A stretch of 64,000 bases of DNA. Origin: Christensenella sp. UBA1214. Its GTDB lineage: Bacteria > Bacillota > Clostridia > Christensenellales > CAG-138. Made by a program: the position numbers and the translations under genes. The notes below the pieces were generated by a model, which saw only the letters and a list, made by a program, of their open reading frames with translations, searched no databases and was not told the origin of the DNA. The stretch is from NCBI GenBank assembly GCA_002309375.1, contig DBXK01000012.1, positions 81,732 through 145,731 of the forward strand, in the 5' to 3' direction. Below, piece by piece: positions 1-8,339 of this stretch (positions are counted from its first letter, which is position 1; the number at the start of each line of letters is the position of its first letter).

Positions 1-846
1 GCAGCCGCGCGTGCAGCCGCGGAAGAGCTCGAGCGCGATGCGGTCGTGGACGATGCTCATATAGGGCACGACGAGGTCGCCGGTGAATTCGGCTTTATCG
101 AGGTCGCGCACGATGCGGCGGACGATGCGGTCCGGCGCGGAGGGCTCCTTCTTCACAAGGCGGCTGAACTGGCCGTTTTCGTATTCCGCGCGGTAAAAAG
201 CGGGAACATAGATCCCTTCGATGCGGCTCGCGGCGAGCAGGATCTCGCGCTTTGATGCGCCGCGCTTTCTGCAGTCCGCATAGACGTCCATGAACTCGTT
301 GACCATCTCCTCGCCGTCGCCGAAGAAGAAAAGATCGATGACGTCCGCGATCGGCTCCGGATTGCAGACGCAGGGGCCGCCGGCGCAGATGATCGGCGAC
401 TCCTCGCCGCGTTCAGAGGAAAGCAGCGGGATGCCGGAAAGGGAGAGCATCGAAAGGATGTTCGTATAGCACATCTCGTAAAGAAGTGAGAAGCCGAGGA
501 TATCGAATTCATCGAGCGGCGTCTTCGTTTCGATCGAGAAAAGCTTTTCGCCGCTCTCGCGAAGCAGCGCCTCCATATCCACCCAGGGGGCGTAGGCGCG
601 CTCGCAGTAAGTATCGGCGCGGTTGTTGAGCACGTTGTAGATGATCCTCGAACCGAGGTGGCTCATGCCGATCTCATAGGTATCGGGGAAACAGAGCGCG
701 AAACGGAAGAGCCCGTCCTTCACGGGATCCTTGACGCGCATATTGAGCTCGCCGCCCATGTATCGGGTCGGCTTTTCGGTTTTCGCGATGAGCCCGTTCA
801 GCCTTTCGAGGCGGTCCGGGTCGTTTGCAGTCTGGTAATCGGTCAT
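1..846 (-). CDS. B12-binding radical SAM protein (TIGR03960-like), partial at window edge
   Basis: The reading frame is open from 846 down to base 1, so only the first 282 residues are present. After a short lead comes EKPTRYMGGELN, then FALCFPDTYEIGMSHLG, AGGPCVCNPEP and FGDGEE. This is the usual order in the N-terminal, cobalamin-binding-like part of TIGR03960 radical SAM proteins. The last visible residues are RGCTRGC, the first two cysteines of the CxxxCxxC motif that would hold the 4Fe-4S cluster. The catalytic barrel is therefore outside the window. The substrate of this family is not established; it often sits near ribosome and cell-wall genes. I chose the ATG at 846 because family proteins begin shortly before the EKP motif and a minus-strand promoter lies at 913-941. 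The ribosome binding site is weak (AAGGA about 22 bases upstream). Confidence 0.85.
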   Translation of the reverse strand, partial: MTDYQTANDPDRLERLNGLIAKTEKPTRYMGGELNMRVKDPVKDGLFRFALCFPDTYEIGMSHLGSRIIYNVLNNRADTYCERAYAPWVDMEALLRESGEKLFSIETKTPLDEFDILGFSLLYEMCYTNILSMLSLSGIPLLSSERGEESPIICAGGPCVCNPEPIADVIDLFFFGDGEEMVNEFMDVYADCRKRGASKREILLAASRIEGIYVPAFYRAEYENGQFSRLVKKEPSAPDRIVRRIVRDLDKAEFTGDLVVPYMSIVHDRIALELFRGCTRGC

Positions 847-912
847 AGCTTTTCGCGCAAAGGCGCAATCCTTTTTCAGCAGCCGAAGCTCGGCGCAAAA
901 TTTCACAAATAC

Positions 913-941
913 ATTATACATTTAATCACAGCGGTTGGCAA
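913..941 (-). promoter_or_regulatory. Predicted promoter for the radical SAM gene
   Basis: On the minus strand there is TTGCCA (936-941), a 17-base spacer and a perfect TATAAT (913-918). Transcription would start near 906 and give a leader of about 60 bases before the ATG at 846. This rules out the in-frame ATG further upstream, which overlaps the -10 box. Confidence 0.55.
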
Positions 942-1016
942 GGCGGAAGAAGGCGGAGTTTTGAGAAAAAGTATGCCATAAAGAGGAAAAAAACGGAGGT
1001 ATATTGTTTTTGGCTA

Positions 1017-1045
1017 TTGAATTTTCGGCCGAAATGCAGTATATT
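1017..1045 (+). promoter_or_regulatory. Predicted promoter for mscL
   Basis: TTGAAT (1017-1022) and TATATT (1040-1045) are separated by 17 bases. AGGAGG follows just ahead of the ATG at 1078. This would be divergent from the radical SAM promoter in the same 231-base gap. Confidence 0.5.
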
Positions 1046-1077
1046 GATTATATCCCAATAAAACAGGAGGCATTCCC

Positions 1078-1536
1078 ATGTGGAAAGAGTTTAAAAAGTT
1101 CGCACTCAAGGGCAACGTGATGGATATGGCCATCGGCGTTATCATCGGTACTGCATTCGGTGCGATCGTAACTTCCCTCGTAAACGACATCTTCATGCCC
1201 CTCATCGGCCTGATCTTCAACACCGGCAGCCTGAGCGAGAAGTACATCATCCTCAAGGGCGATGCAGCTGCACTCGCAGGAAAGAGCGCCGCCGACGCCA
1301 CCGAAGCGGGCGCAAACATTCTGACCTACGGCAAGCTGATCAGCGTCATCATCAACTTCATCCTCATCGCACTCATCCTCTTCTTCGTTGTCAAAGGCAT
1401 CAACAAGATGAAGGAACTCGGCAAGAAGGAAGAAGAACCCGCCAAGAAGCCCAGGCTCTGCCCCTTCTGCAAGCAGGAGATCGCAGACGACGCGACCCGC
1501 TGCCCGCACTGCACCAGCGAGCTTCCCGAAGAATAA
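1078..1536 (+). CDS. mscL: Large-conductance mechanosensitive channel MscL with C-terminal zinc ribbon
   Basis: A 152-residue membrane protein that should form the pentameric channel opened by membrane tension to release solutes on osmotic downshock. The N-terminus (WKEFKKFALKGNVMDMAIGVIIG) is the classic MscL amphipathic helix and first membrane helix. A periplasm-facing loop at about 55-85 and a second helix (VIINFILIALILFFVV) follow. Instead of the usual C-terminal helical bundle, the protein ends in CPFCKQEIADDATRCPHC, two CxxC pairs that should bind zinc. AGGAGG lies six bases before the start. The gene stands alone under its own promoter, with hairpins between it and icd. Identification is secure; the role of the zinc ribbon is unknown. 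Confidence 0.95.
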   Translation: MWKEFKKFALKGNVMDMAIGVIIGTAFGAIVTSLVNDIFMPLIGLIFNTGSLSEKYIILKGDAAALAGKSAADATEAGANILTYGKLISVIINFILIALILFFVVKGINKMKELGKKEEEPAKKPRLCPFCKQEIADDATRCPHCTSELPEE

Positions 1537-1562
1537 GCTTTGCGGCTTGATCGGAAGCTGAA

Positions 1563-1641
1563 GGCTTTCCGAACCGGAAAGCCGGGCAACAAATGAACAC
1601 GTTTTGGCGCACCGGAAGCGTTCTGTTTTCTGTGCGCCAAA
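1563..1641 (+). other. Two hairpins between mscL and icd
   Basis: The first hairpin has an 8-bp perfect stem, GGCTTTCC/GGAAAGCC, with a 5-base loop (1563-1583). The second pairs TTTGGCGCAC (1603-1612) with GTGCGCCAAA (1632-1641) across 19 bases. Neither has a T-run after it. They may attenuate transcription into icd or mark the mscL mRNA end. No clear separate icd promoter is visible. Confidence 0.45.
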
Positions 1642-1689
1642 TTCACGGTAAAAGGCAAATTTCAAAAAACTATCGGAGGAACCAACACA

Positions 1690-2904
1690 ATGAAGAAGAT
1701 TCTCATGAAGACCCCCCTCGTTGAGATGGACGGCGACGAAATGACCAGGATCATCTGGAAGATGCTCAAGGACGAGCTGATCCTTCCCTTTGTTGATCTG
1801 AAGACCGAGTATTATGACCTCGGCCTCGTCAAGAGGGACGAGACCGACGATCAGATCACCGTTCAGGCGGCCGAAGCCTGCAAGAAATACGGCGTCGGCG
1901 TCAAGTGCGCAACGATCACCCCGAACGCGCAGCGCATGACCGAGTACAACCTCAAGAGGATGTACAAGAGCCCGAACGGCACGATCCGCGCCATCCTCGA
2001 CGGCACCGTCTTCCGCGCACCGATCACGATGGACTGCCTGAAGCCCTCCGTCAGGAGCTGGAACAAGCCCATCACCATCGCCCGTCATGCTTACGGCGAT
2101 ATCTACAAGTGCTCCGAATTCCGCGTTCCCGGCCCCGGCAAAGCGGAGATCAAGTTCACCGATGCGGAAGGCAAGGTTCTTTATGACGAGACCGTCTTCG
2201 ATTTCAAGTGCCCCGGCGTTCTGATGGGGACCTACAACAAGGATGATTCGATCGAGAGCTTCGCGAACGCCTGCTTCCAGTATGCGATCAGCACCAAGCA
2301 GGATCTCTGGTTCTCCACGAAGGACACCATCTCCAAGAAGTATGACCATACCTTCAAGGATATCTTCCAGAGGATCTACGATGAGAAATATAAGGCGAAG
2401 TTCGAAGAGCTCGGCCTGACCTATTTCTACACCCTCATCGACGACGCAGTTGCCCGTGTTATCCGCTCCAACGGCGGCTTCATCTGGGCTCTGAAGAACT
2501 ACGACGGCGACGTTATGAGCGACATGGTCGCGACCGCCTTCGGCAGCCTCGCGATGATGACCAGCGTTCTCGTTTCGCCCGACGGCAATTATGAGTATGA
2601 AGCGGCGCACGGCACCGTCACCAAGCACTACTACAAGCACCTTGCCGGCGAATCCACCTCCACCAACTCCATGGCGACGATCTTCGCATGGAGCGGCGCG
2701 CTCCGCAAGAGGGGCGAGCTGGACAACCTGCCGGAGCTCATCAACTTCGCGAATATGCTTGAGAAGGCTTCGCTCGAGACCATCCAGGCCGGCTTCATGA
2801 CCAAGGACCTCGCTCTGCTGGCGGATATGGAGAACAAGACCATCTGCACCACCGACGGCTTCATCAAGAAGATCCGCGAGAGGCTGGAGCAGCTGCTCGC
2901 ATAA
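1690..2904 (+). CDS. icd: NADP-dependent isocitrate dehydrogenase
   Basis: A 404-residue cytosolic enzyme that oxidatively decarboxylates isocitrate to 2-oxoglutarate, giving NADPH. Its layout is that of the type II, eukaryote-like dimeric form: [14 protein letters not shown] at the N-terminus, [25 protein letters not shown] for substrate binding, the metal-binding region TLIDDAVAR, and [11 protein letters not shown] near residue 310. Length matches the family. A strong SD (CGGAGGAACC) precedes the ATG. In a fermentative Clostridium its likely role is glutamate supply rather than a full citric acid cycle. The next gene starts 24 bases downstream, so the two may be cotranscribed. Confidence 0.96.
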   Translation: MKKILMKTPLVEMDGDEMTRIIWKMLKDELILPFVDLKTEYYDLGLVKRDETDDQITVQAAEACKKYGVGVKCATITPNAQRMTEYNLKRMYKSPNGTIRAILDGTVFRAPITMDCLKPSVRSWNKPITIARHAYGDIYKCSEFRVPGPGKAEIKFTDAEGKVLYDETVFDFKCPGVLMGTYNKDDSIESFANACFQYAISTKQDLWFSTKDTISKKYDHTFKDIFQRIYDEKYKAKFEELGLTYFYTLIDDAVARVIRSNGGFIWALKNYDGDVMSDMVATAFGSLAMMTSVLVSPDGNYEYEAAHGTVTKHYYKHLAGESTSTNSMATIFAWSGALRKRGELDNLPELINFANMLEKASLETIQAGFMTKDLALLADMENKTICTTDGFIKKIRERLEQLLA

Positions 2905-2928
2905 GATCAAACGGAACGGAGAAAGCAA

Positions 2929-3432
2929 ATGAGTCTGTACGATCAGTGGCGAGCCCATACGGAAAGCAAGGACGAAGCAGCTGTCCATGCTTTCTGGAAC
3001 AGGTATTTCGCCGAAGAGACCGAAGCATACAGGAAGATCCTTGCGGAACCCGAAAAGAAGATCGCCGGCAAAGCGAGCGAGCTTGCGGCTTCCTTCGATA
3101 TGGAGGAATCGATCTTCGCCGGCTTCCTCGACGGCATCAATTCGAGCCTCAAAACGCCCCTTGACATCGACAGCATCGAAGCGGACAGCGAGATCGAGCT
3201 CGATATCGATTTCGAAAAGCTGTATTTCAATATGCGCGATGCAAAGGCCGAGTGGCTGTTCAACCTCAAGGAATGGGACGGCGTCCTTTCCGAAGAAAAG
3301 CGGCACGAGATCACCAAGAATTGGCGCATCTCCAAGCAGTTCATCGCCGGAGCAAAGGTCGGCCCGAACGATCCCTGCCCCTGCGGAAGCGGCAAGAAAT
3401 ACAAAAAGTGCTGCGGAAGGTCCGCCGACTGA
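2929..3432 (+). CDS. SEC-C metal-binding motif protein
   Basis: A 167-residue soluble protein. Residues 1-140 are helical and acidic and resemble no domain I can name. The C-terminus carries [19 protein letters not shown], the SEC-C zinc-binding motif first described at the end of SecA. In other proteins this motif mediates binding to nucleic acid or protein partners. A GGAGAAAG ribosome site lies just before the ATG. The gene follows icd by 24 bases and is followed by a strong terminator, so it ends this transcription unit. The biological role is unknown. Confidence 0.8.
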   Translation: MSLYDQWRAHTESKDEAAVHAFWNRYFAEETEAYRKILAEPEKKIAGKASELAASFDMEESIFAGFLDGINSSLKTPLDIDSIEADSEIELDIDFEKLYFNMRDAKAEWLFNLKEWDGVLSEEKRHEITKNWRISKQFIAGAKVGPNDPCPCGSGKKYKKCCGRSAD

Positions 3433-3449
3433 CAGCCCGAATAATGCTC

Positions 3450-3479
3450 CCGCCGTTCGCTCCTGCGGACGGCGGTTTT
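3450..3479 (+). terminator. Rho-independent terminator after the SEC-C gene
   Basis: CCGCCGT (3450-3456) pairs perfectly with ACGGCGG (3469-3475) across a 12-base loop, followed by TTTT. Confidence 0.8.
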
Positions 3480-3499
3480 AGTTTCCGAAAAAAGCCCGC

Positions 3500-3527
3500 T
3501 TGCTTTTTTTGCCGCCTCGTGTATAAT
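3500..3527 (+). promoter_or_regulatory. Predicted promoter for lplA
   Basis: TTGCTT (3500-3505) and a perfect TATAAT (3522-3527) are separated by 16 bases. A GGAGG ribosome site and the ATG at 3557 follow closely. Confidence 0.5.
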
Positions 3528-3556
3528 TGGTTTGACCGAATGGATAGGAGGCGCGC

Positions 3557-4558
3557 ATGGCGAATTATATCTGCATCTCGAGATCGGGCGACGGCTTTCT
3601 CAACCTCGCACGGGACGGCTTTTTCCTCGATAACGTCAAAAAGGGCGACGTGATCCTTTACTTTTTCGTCAATAAGCGCGCGGTGATCATCGGGCGGAAT
3701 CAGAACGCCTGGAAGGAATGCAGTCTGCCCGCTCTCGAGAGGGACGGCGTTCAGCTCGTGCGGCGGCATACGGGCGGCGGAGCGGTCTACCACGACGAAG
3801 GAAATTTGAACTTTTCCTTCATCATGCATGAGAGCGATTATGATCTCGACCGGCAGATGCGCGTCATCGTCTCCGCTGTGGAGAGCTTCGGCGTGAAGAC
3901 CGAGCTTTCGGGCCGCAACGATGTTTTGATCGACGGAAGAAAATTTTCCGGCAATGCCTACGGCCTTGCGAAGGGCAACCGCTCCCACCACGGGACGCTG
4001 CTTGTGAACGCCGATCTTTCGCGTATCGGCGATTATCTGAACGTATCGCAGGCGAAGATGCGCGCAAAGGGCGTTGAGAGCGTCCGCTCGCGCGTCTGTA
4101 ACCTTTCGGACTATGTTCCCGGTATTTCGGTCGCTGCCGTGCGAAAAGCCGTTCTGGAGGCATTTAAGGCCGAATACGGCGGCGCGGAGAATTATGCCTT
4201 CACGGATGCGAAAAGGGCGGAGATCAAAGCGCGCAGAAAGATCCAGCAAAGCTGGGAATGGCGCTTCGGCAAAACCCCGGAATTCGACTATACGCTCGAT
4301 CATCGCTTTCCCTTCGGCGAAATGCAGCTGCACTTCAATCTGAAGGAGGGCAGGGTGCGGAATATCAAGGTCTATTCGGACTGCCTCGATACAGGGCTCG
4401 TTTCCCGCGTTGAAGAAGCGCTTGCGGGCTGCCGTTTCGAAAGCGAAGCGCTTTCGGCGGCAATGACCGACTATATCGGCAAAAACCCGGATCAAAATAA
4501 GGCGGAACTTGCACAAATTTCCGACTATTTGAAGGAAAACGGACCGGAAAAAAGCTGA
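3557..4558 (+). CDS. lplA: Lipoate-protein ligase A
   Basis: A 333-residue cytosolic enzyme that activates lipoate with ATP and attaches it to a lysine of acceptor proteins such as GcvH or E2 subunits. The hallmark RRHTGGGAVYHDEGNLNFSF lies near residues 70-90, with GRNQNAWKE before it and GNAYG in the middle. The length includes the C-terminal accessory domain found in true LplA (about residues 245-333). It is a single-gene unit between a terminator and the lon promoter. No lipoate-dependent complex is encoded nearby. The assignment is firm; whether it uses lipoate or octanoate cannot be read from sequence. Confidence 0.93.
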   Translation: MANYICISRSGDGFLNLARDGFFLDNVKKGDVILYFFVNKRAVIIGRNQNAWKECSLPALERDGVQLVRRHTGGGAVYHDEGNLNFSFIMHESDYDLDRQMRVIVSAVESFGVKTELSGRNDVLIDGRKFSGNAYGLAKGNRSHHGTLLVNADLSRIGDYLNVSQAKMRAKGVESVRSRVCNLSDYVPGISVAAVRKAVLEAFKAEYGGAENYAFTDAKRAEIKARRKIQQSWEWRFGKTPEFDYTLDHRFPFGEMQLHFNLKEGRVRNIKVYSDCLDTGLVSRVEEALAGCRFESEALSAAMTDYIGKNPDQNKAELAQISDYLKENGPEKS

Positions 4559-4632
4559 AAAAAGCGGAACGATCGCGAATGATTTATTACTGTAATAAAA
4601 TAAATGTCGATATTGTAACAAAGATGCAAACA

Positions 4633-4658
4633 TTCGGCGCGGCAGGATAAGCGCCGAA
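4633..4658 (+). other. Hairpin after lplA
   Basis: TTCGGCGC (4633-4640) and GCGCCGAA (4651-4658) form a perfect 8-bp stem with a 10-base loop. No T-run follows, so termination is uncertain. Confidence 0.4.
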
Positions 4659-4695
4659 GGCGGTTGAAATTTAAAAATCTGTTAAAACCTGCAGG

Positions 4696-4724
4696 TTGAG
4701 AAATACGTTATAATTATGTATAAT
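4696..4724 (+). promoter_or_regulatory. Predicted promoter for lon
   Basis: TTGAGA (4696-4701), a 17-base spacer and TATAAT (4719-4724). A second TATAAT overlaps at 4709-4714. No CtsR or HrcA operator was recognised beside it. Confidence 0.6.
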
Positions 4725-4777
4725 CACGATGAACGGCGGGGGAGAGCGAGCTCACTCCGCCCGAAAGGAACGAAGAT

Positions 4778-7174
4778 ATGGAAGAATTGAAAAAGAACGA
4801 AGAATACATAATGATCCCCGTTGTGCCGCTGCGGGGCCTTGTTGTGCTGCCGTATTCGGCGATGAGCTTCGACGTCGGCCGCGAAAAGAGCATGGCCGCA
4901 ATCAACGCCGCCGCCGCGCAGGACGGCTATGTGATGCTTTGCGCGCAGACCGATGCGAAAAAGACGGAAGCGGATCCCGAAGAGATCCACAGGATCGGCT
5001 GCCTCTGCAGGGTCAAGGGCAGGGAAAAGCTCGACGGCGGAACGCTCCGCGTGCTCGTCGAGGGCGTCTCCCGCGCCGAAGCCGACGAATTCATCCCGTT
5101 CACGAGCCTTGAGTTCGGCGAATACCTTGCCGCGAACCTGCACCTTCTGACGGAGGAGGAACCGACTCCCGCCGAAAGGGAAGCGCCTTTCCGCAAGGAG
5201 ATCAACGATAAATGCACCCAATTCGCCGAAAAGATCGGCAACGCGCAGCTCAAAACGACGCTCGCGTTCGTTGCAAGGTCTTCCGGCGAGAATGAATACG
5301 TTTTCCGTACTGCGAATATCTTCCTGCAAAAGCCGGAGGATCGCCAGACGATCCTTGAAGCTGCGACCTATACCGACCGCTGCCTGACGCTCATCCGCAT
5401 CATGACCCGCGAATTCGAAGTGCTGGAGCTTAAGAAGAAGCTCGAGGAAGCCGTCAAGGAAGCGATCGACCGCAACCAGAAGGAATACTTCCTCCGGGAG
5501 CAGATCAAGGCGGCGCAGAAGGAGCTCGGCGCCGACGAGCAGTCGGAAGCGGAGGAATTCCGCGAGAAGCTCAACAGCGGCAAATATCCCGACGATATCC
5601 GCACAAAGCTCGAGAAGGAGATCACGCGCTTCGCGTCGTTGCCTGCGGGTTCCCACGAGAGCCCGTCGATGCGCACCTATATCGAAACGATGCTGGAGCT
5701 TCCGTATTACGAGATGAGCGAGGATAATCTCGACGTCGACAACGCAAGGAAGATCCTCGACGAGGATCATTACGGCCTCGAGAAGGTCAAACAGCGCATC
5801 ATCGAATACCTCGCCGTCGGCAAGCTGACGGGGAAGATCAACGGCCAGATCATCTGCTTCGTCGGCCCTCCGGGCGTCGGCAAGACCTCTGTCTCGGCTT
5901 CGATCGCAAGGGCGCTCGGCAGAAAGTTCGTGCGCATGAGTCTTGGCGGCATCCGCGACGAGGCGGAGATCCGCGGCCACAGGCGGACCTATATCGGCGC
6001 GATGCCGGGCCGCATCATTAATGCGATGAAGCAGGCCGGCACGGTGAACCCTGTGCTGCTCTTCGACGAGATCGACAAGCTTGCGCAGGATAACCACGGC
6101 GACCCCTCGGCGGCGATGCTGGAGGTGCTTGACAGCGCCCAGAATTTCGCCTTCCGCGACCATTTCCTCGAGGTGCCGTACGATCTTTCAAAGGTGCTTT
6201 TCATCACCACGGCGAATAATCCCGCCGGGATCCCGCGGCCGCTGCTCGACCGAATGGAGATCATCGAAGTTCCGAGCTATCTTTCGAATGAAAAGATCGA
6301 GATCGCCGCGGGGCATCTCATTCCGCGCCAGCTCGAAAAGCACGGCCTGACGAAGAAAATGATCAGCATCCCGCGCGAAACGATCAGCGAGACCATCAAC
6401 GGCTACACCCGTGAAGCGGGCGTGCGCAGCCTTGAAAGGCAGATCGCGGCGCTTTGCAGGAAGGCCGCCTGCGATATTGCGAAGGGCAAAAAGCGGATCG
6501 TCGTAACGAAAAAGAAGCTCGTTGAATACCTCGGCGCGCCGAAGTTCAGCTTCGAACCCGCAGAGAAAGAGCCGGAAGTCGGCCTCGTCAACGGCCTTGC
6601 CTGGACAAGCGTAGGCGGCGAAACGCTGGAGATCGAAGCCGCGGCGCTGCCCGGCGGCGGAAAGCTCGAACTCACCGGTCAGCTCGGCGACGTGATGCAG
6701 GAAAGCGCAAAGGCGGCGATCACCTGCATACGCGAGCGTGCAAACGGGCTCGGCCTTGCGAGCGATTTCTACGGCAAAACGGACGTGCATATCCATATCC
6801 CGGAAGGCGCAGTGCCGAAGGACGGGCCTTCCGCGGGCATCGCGCTTCTGACGGCGGTCACGAGCGCGCTCACCGGCATCCCGGTCAAAGCGGCGCTTGC
6901 GATGACGGGCGAGATCACGCTTCGCGGCAGAGTTCTGCCGATCGGCGGCCTCCGCGAAAAGCTGCTTGCGGCCGTCCGCGCGGGGATCACGACCGTGCTC
7001 GTTCCCGAAAAGAACAGGAAGGACGTTGCGGAAGTGCCGAAGGATATCACCGATGCGCTGACGATCGTCTATGTGAGCGACGTTGACGAAGTGCTGCGCG
7101 CTTCGCTCGTCCGCATGCCGCAGCGCACGATCCCGATGCCCGAAACGCATATCGGCGTCGGCGCGCCCGCCTGA
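4778..7174 (+). CDS. lon: ATP-dependent protease Lon
   Basis: A 798-residue cytosolic AAA+ serine protease that degrades misfolded and regulatory proteins. It has the normal LonA order: an N-terminal substrate-binding domain (about 12-210, starting IPVVPLRGLVVLP), a helical linker with a lysine/glutamate-rich stretch, an AAA+ domain with Walker A GPPGVGKTS (about 362-370) and Walker B LLFDEIDK, and a C-terminal protease domain. The catalytic serine is in PKDGPSAG (Ser685 by my count), and the partner lysine lies in GGLREK about 43 residues later. Length is typical. It has its own promoter. A long inverted repeat downstream overlaps the ribosome site of the following coat gene. Confidence 0.97.
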   Translation: MEELKKNEEYIMIPVVPLRGLVVLPYSAMSFDVGREKSMAAINAAAAQDGYVMLCAQTDAKKTEADPEEIHRIGCLCRVKGREKLDGGTLRVLVEGVSRAEADEFIPFTSLEFGEYLAANLHLLTEEEPTPAEREAPFRKEINDKCTQFAEKIGNAQLKTTLAFVARSSGENEYVFRTANIFLQKPEDRQTILEAATYTDRCLTLIRIMTREFEVLELKKKLEEAVKEAIDRNQKEYFLREQIKAAQKELGADEQSEAEEFREKLNSGKYPDDIRTKLEKEITRFASLPAGSHESPSMRTYIETMLELPYYEMSEDNLDVDNARKILDEDHYGLEKVKQRIIEYLAVGKLTGKINGQIICFVGPPGVGKTSVSASIARALGRKFVRMSLGGIRDEAEIRGHRRTYIGAMPGRIINAMKQAGTVNPVLLFDEIDKLAQDNHGDPSAAMLEVLDSAQNFAFRDHFLEVPYDLSKVLFITTANNPAGIPRPLLDRMEIIEVPSYLSNEKIEIAAGHLIPRQLEKHGLTKKMISIPRETISETINGYTREAGVRSLERQIAALCRKAACDIAKGKKRIVVTKKKLVEYLGAPKFSFEPAEKEPEVGLVNGLAWTSVGGETLEIEAAALPGGGKLELTGQLGDVMQESAKAAITCIRERANGLGLASDFYGKTDVHIHIPEGAVPKDGPSAGIALLTAVTSALTGIPVKAALAMTGEITLRGRVLPIGGLREKLLAAVRAGITTVLVPEKNRKDVAEVPKDITDALTIVYVSDVDEVLRASLVRMPQRTIPMPETHIGVGAPA

Positions 7175-7201
7175 TCGAATCAATTTCAAAAAAACGAATA
7201 A

Positions 7202-7265
7202 GCCCTCCGTGAATGCAGGATAATAAGAACGCAGCGAAAACTGCGGACTACTCATCACGGAGGGC
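7202..7265 (+). promoter_or_regulatory. Long inverted repeat masking the ribosome site of the coat gene
   Basis: GCCCTCCGTGA (7202-7212) and TCACGGAGGGC (7255-7265) are perfect 11-bp complements. A smaller hairpin (CGCAG/CTGCG, 7230-7245) sits in the loop. The 3' arm contains GGAGGG, the Shine-Dalgarno of the coat gene starting at 7271. It is also followed by ATTTT, so it may double as the lon terminator. Confidence 0.6.
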
Positions 7266-7270
7266 ATTTT

Positions 7271-7567
7271 ATGCAATCAAGGAACTACAACGGCAGCACC
7301 GGCGGGAACGATCCGTTTTTCCGTTCGAATCCGACAGGAAGCATGAACTGGAATACGGAAGCGGCGTCATCCGTCGGAACAATGGACACGAAGGATCTTT
7401 CGATCCTTCAGGATGAGATGCACACCGAAGCACTCCTCTATAAGAAATGCTCGGTCTATTCGGGTTATTTCAATGATCCGGCGCTCAAGGACGTCGCCAA
7501 CAGGGCGGCTGAGCACCACCGCAGGCATTTTGATTCCCTGCACGGCTATCTGAACGCAAGCAACTGA
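7271..7567 (+). CDS. Spore coat protein, ferritin-like/CotF type (first of pair)
   Basis: A 98-residue soluble protein. The first 40 residues are low-complexity (Asn, Gly and Ser rich). They are followed by a helical hairpin with DLSILQDEMHTEALLYKKCSVY and a second helix ending HHRRHFDSLHGYL. Small proteins of this kind, with Glu/His-bearing paired helices, occur in Clostridia as tandem coat genes. The family name is inferred from this pattern. The gene is followed by a second member 12 bases downstream. Its ribosome site lies inside the inverted repeat at 7202-7265, so translation from upstream read-through should be poor. Confidence 0.7.
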   Translation: MQSRNYNGSTGGNDPFFRSNPTGSMNWNTEAASSVGTMDTKDLSILQDEMHTEALLYKKCSVYSGYFNDPALKDVANRAAEHHRRHFDSLHGYLNASN

Positions 7568-7579
7568 GGAGGAAACGAT

Positions 7580-7855
7580 ATGCAGAATTCATCCATGACT
7601 GAACAGGAGCTTCTTACCGATCTGCTCCATTCCGAGCGTGCGGCGATAAAGCAGTACGCCGAAAACTGCACCGAATCCGGGTGCATGAACCTCCGCAGCC
7701 TGCTCATCGACTGCATGAGCGAATGCTCGGAGGACCAGTATGCGATCTTCGATCAGATGAAGCAGCGCAATCTTTATAAGACGAAACCTGCGCAGCAGCA
7801 GGAGATCCGGACCGCGAAGCAGGATATGACCTCCCTGCAGCAGCAGACCTGGTAA
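7580..7855 (+). CDS. CotF-domain spore coat protein (second of pair)
   Basis: A 91-residue soluble protein with the short CotF-like helical pattern: ELLTDLLHSERAAIKQYAENCTES, then LIDCMSECSEDQYAIFDQMKQRNLY, and a Gln-rich tail. Many clostridial coat proteins look like this and are found as adjacent genes. AGGAGG is seven bases upstream of the ATG, and the first coat gene ends 12 bases before it, so the two should form one operon. It ends in a strong terminator. The pair is the main evidence in this window that the organism makes spores. No mother-cell sigma promoter could be matched with confidence. Confidence 0.75.
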   Translation: MQNSSMTEQELLTDLLHSERAAIKQYAENCTESGCMNLRSLLIDCMSECSEDQYAIFDQMKQRNLYKTKPAQQQEIRTAKQDMTSLQQQTW

Positions 7856-7868
7856 AAGCTTCCGGCGC

Positions 7869-7909
7869 AAAAGGCTCCTTCGCGAAAAGCGGGGGAGCTT
7901 TTCTTTTTT
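7869..7909 (+). terminator. Terminator after the coat gene pair
   Basis: AAAAG-G-CTCCTTCGC pairs with GCGGGGGAGCTTTT (one bulged G, two T-G pairs) around a GAAAA loop, followed by CTTTTTT. Confidence 0.8.
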
Positions 7910-7959
7910 CATGCAGAAGAGCGGAATGAAAATATATTATTAAAAACGCAAAATATCAC

Positions 7960-7994
7960 TTGACACATAATACTATGTGATGTATAGTATTATG
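7960..7994 (+). promoter_or_regulatory. padR promoter with overlapping palindromic operator
   Basis: TTGACA (7960-7965) and TATAGT (7983-7988) are spaced by 17 bases. Inside lies a perfect inverted repeat with 11-base arms: CATAATACTAT (7966-7976), 7 bases, ATAGTATTATG (7984-7994). It covers the spacer and the -10 box, the right place for autorepression by the PadR protein encoded just downstream. Confidence 0.75.
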
Positions 7995-8012
7995 CGAAGG
8001 GAGGCAAGAGCC

Positions 8013-8339
8013 ATGGATATTCAACTCAAAAGAGGTCTGCTCGACGTCTGCGTGCTTTCGGCGGTAAAGGGGCGTGATTCCTACGGTTATCGGATCGTGA
8101 AGGATATAAAGCCCTTTGTGGAGATCTCCGAATCGACGCTTTATCCGATCCTGAAGCGGCTTGAGGCCGCGGGTCAGGTCACGGTGCGCTCGGCGGAGCA
8201 TAACGGCAGGCTCAGGAAGTATTACAGAATCACCGAGGCCGGTCTTGAAAGGATCGAGGCCTTCAACCGCGAATGGAGCGAGATGATCGCGATCTACAAT
8301 TTTGTCAACAGGGAGGAAGAAAACAATGCTGAAGAATGA
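8013..8339 (+). CDS. PadR-family transcriptional regulator
   Basis: A 108-residue winged-helix DNA-binding protein. It starts MDIQLKRGLLDVCVLSAV and shows the family hallmarks YGYRIVKDI, ISESTLYPILKRLEAAG and GRLRKYYRITEAG. I use the ATG at 8013 rather than earlier in-frame codons because AAGGGAGG lies 8 bases ahead and the earlier codons fall within the promoter. The stop overlaps the start of the next gene by 14 bases, so the two are translationally coupled. PadR regulators next to DUF1700/DUF4097 proteins are common in Firmicutes and usually respond to envelope stress or drugs. The palindrome in its promoter suggests it represses itself. Confidence 0.9.
   Translation: MDIQLKRGLLDVCVLSAVKGRDSYGYRIVKDIKPFVEISESTLYPILKRLEAAGQVTVRSAEHNGRLRKYYRITEAGLERIEAFNREWSEMIAIYNFVNREEENNAEE

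Noticed and set aside
1048..3306. 752-codon open frame on the minus strand across mscL and icd
   Set aside because: It is antisense to two certain genes, has the third-base mirror pattern of GC-rich coding sequence and no sensible protein features.
4724..6163. 479-codon minus-strand frame within lon
   Set aside because: Shadow of lon, whose AAA+ and protease motifs are intact on the plus strand.
7213..7254. SigG/SigE-type promoter in the loop before the coat genes
   Set aside because: TGAATG is present, but no matching -10 element occurs at an acceptable spacing.
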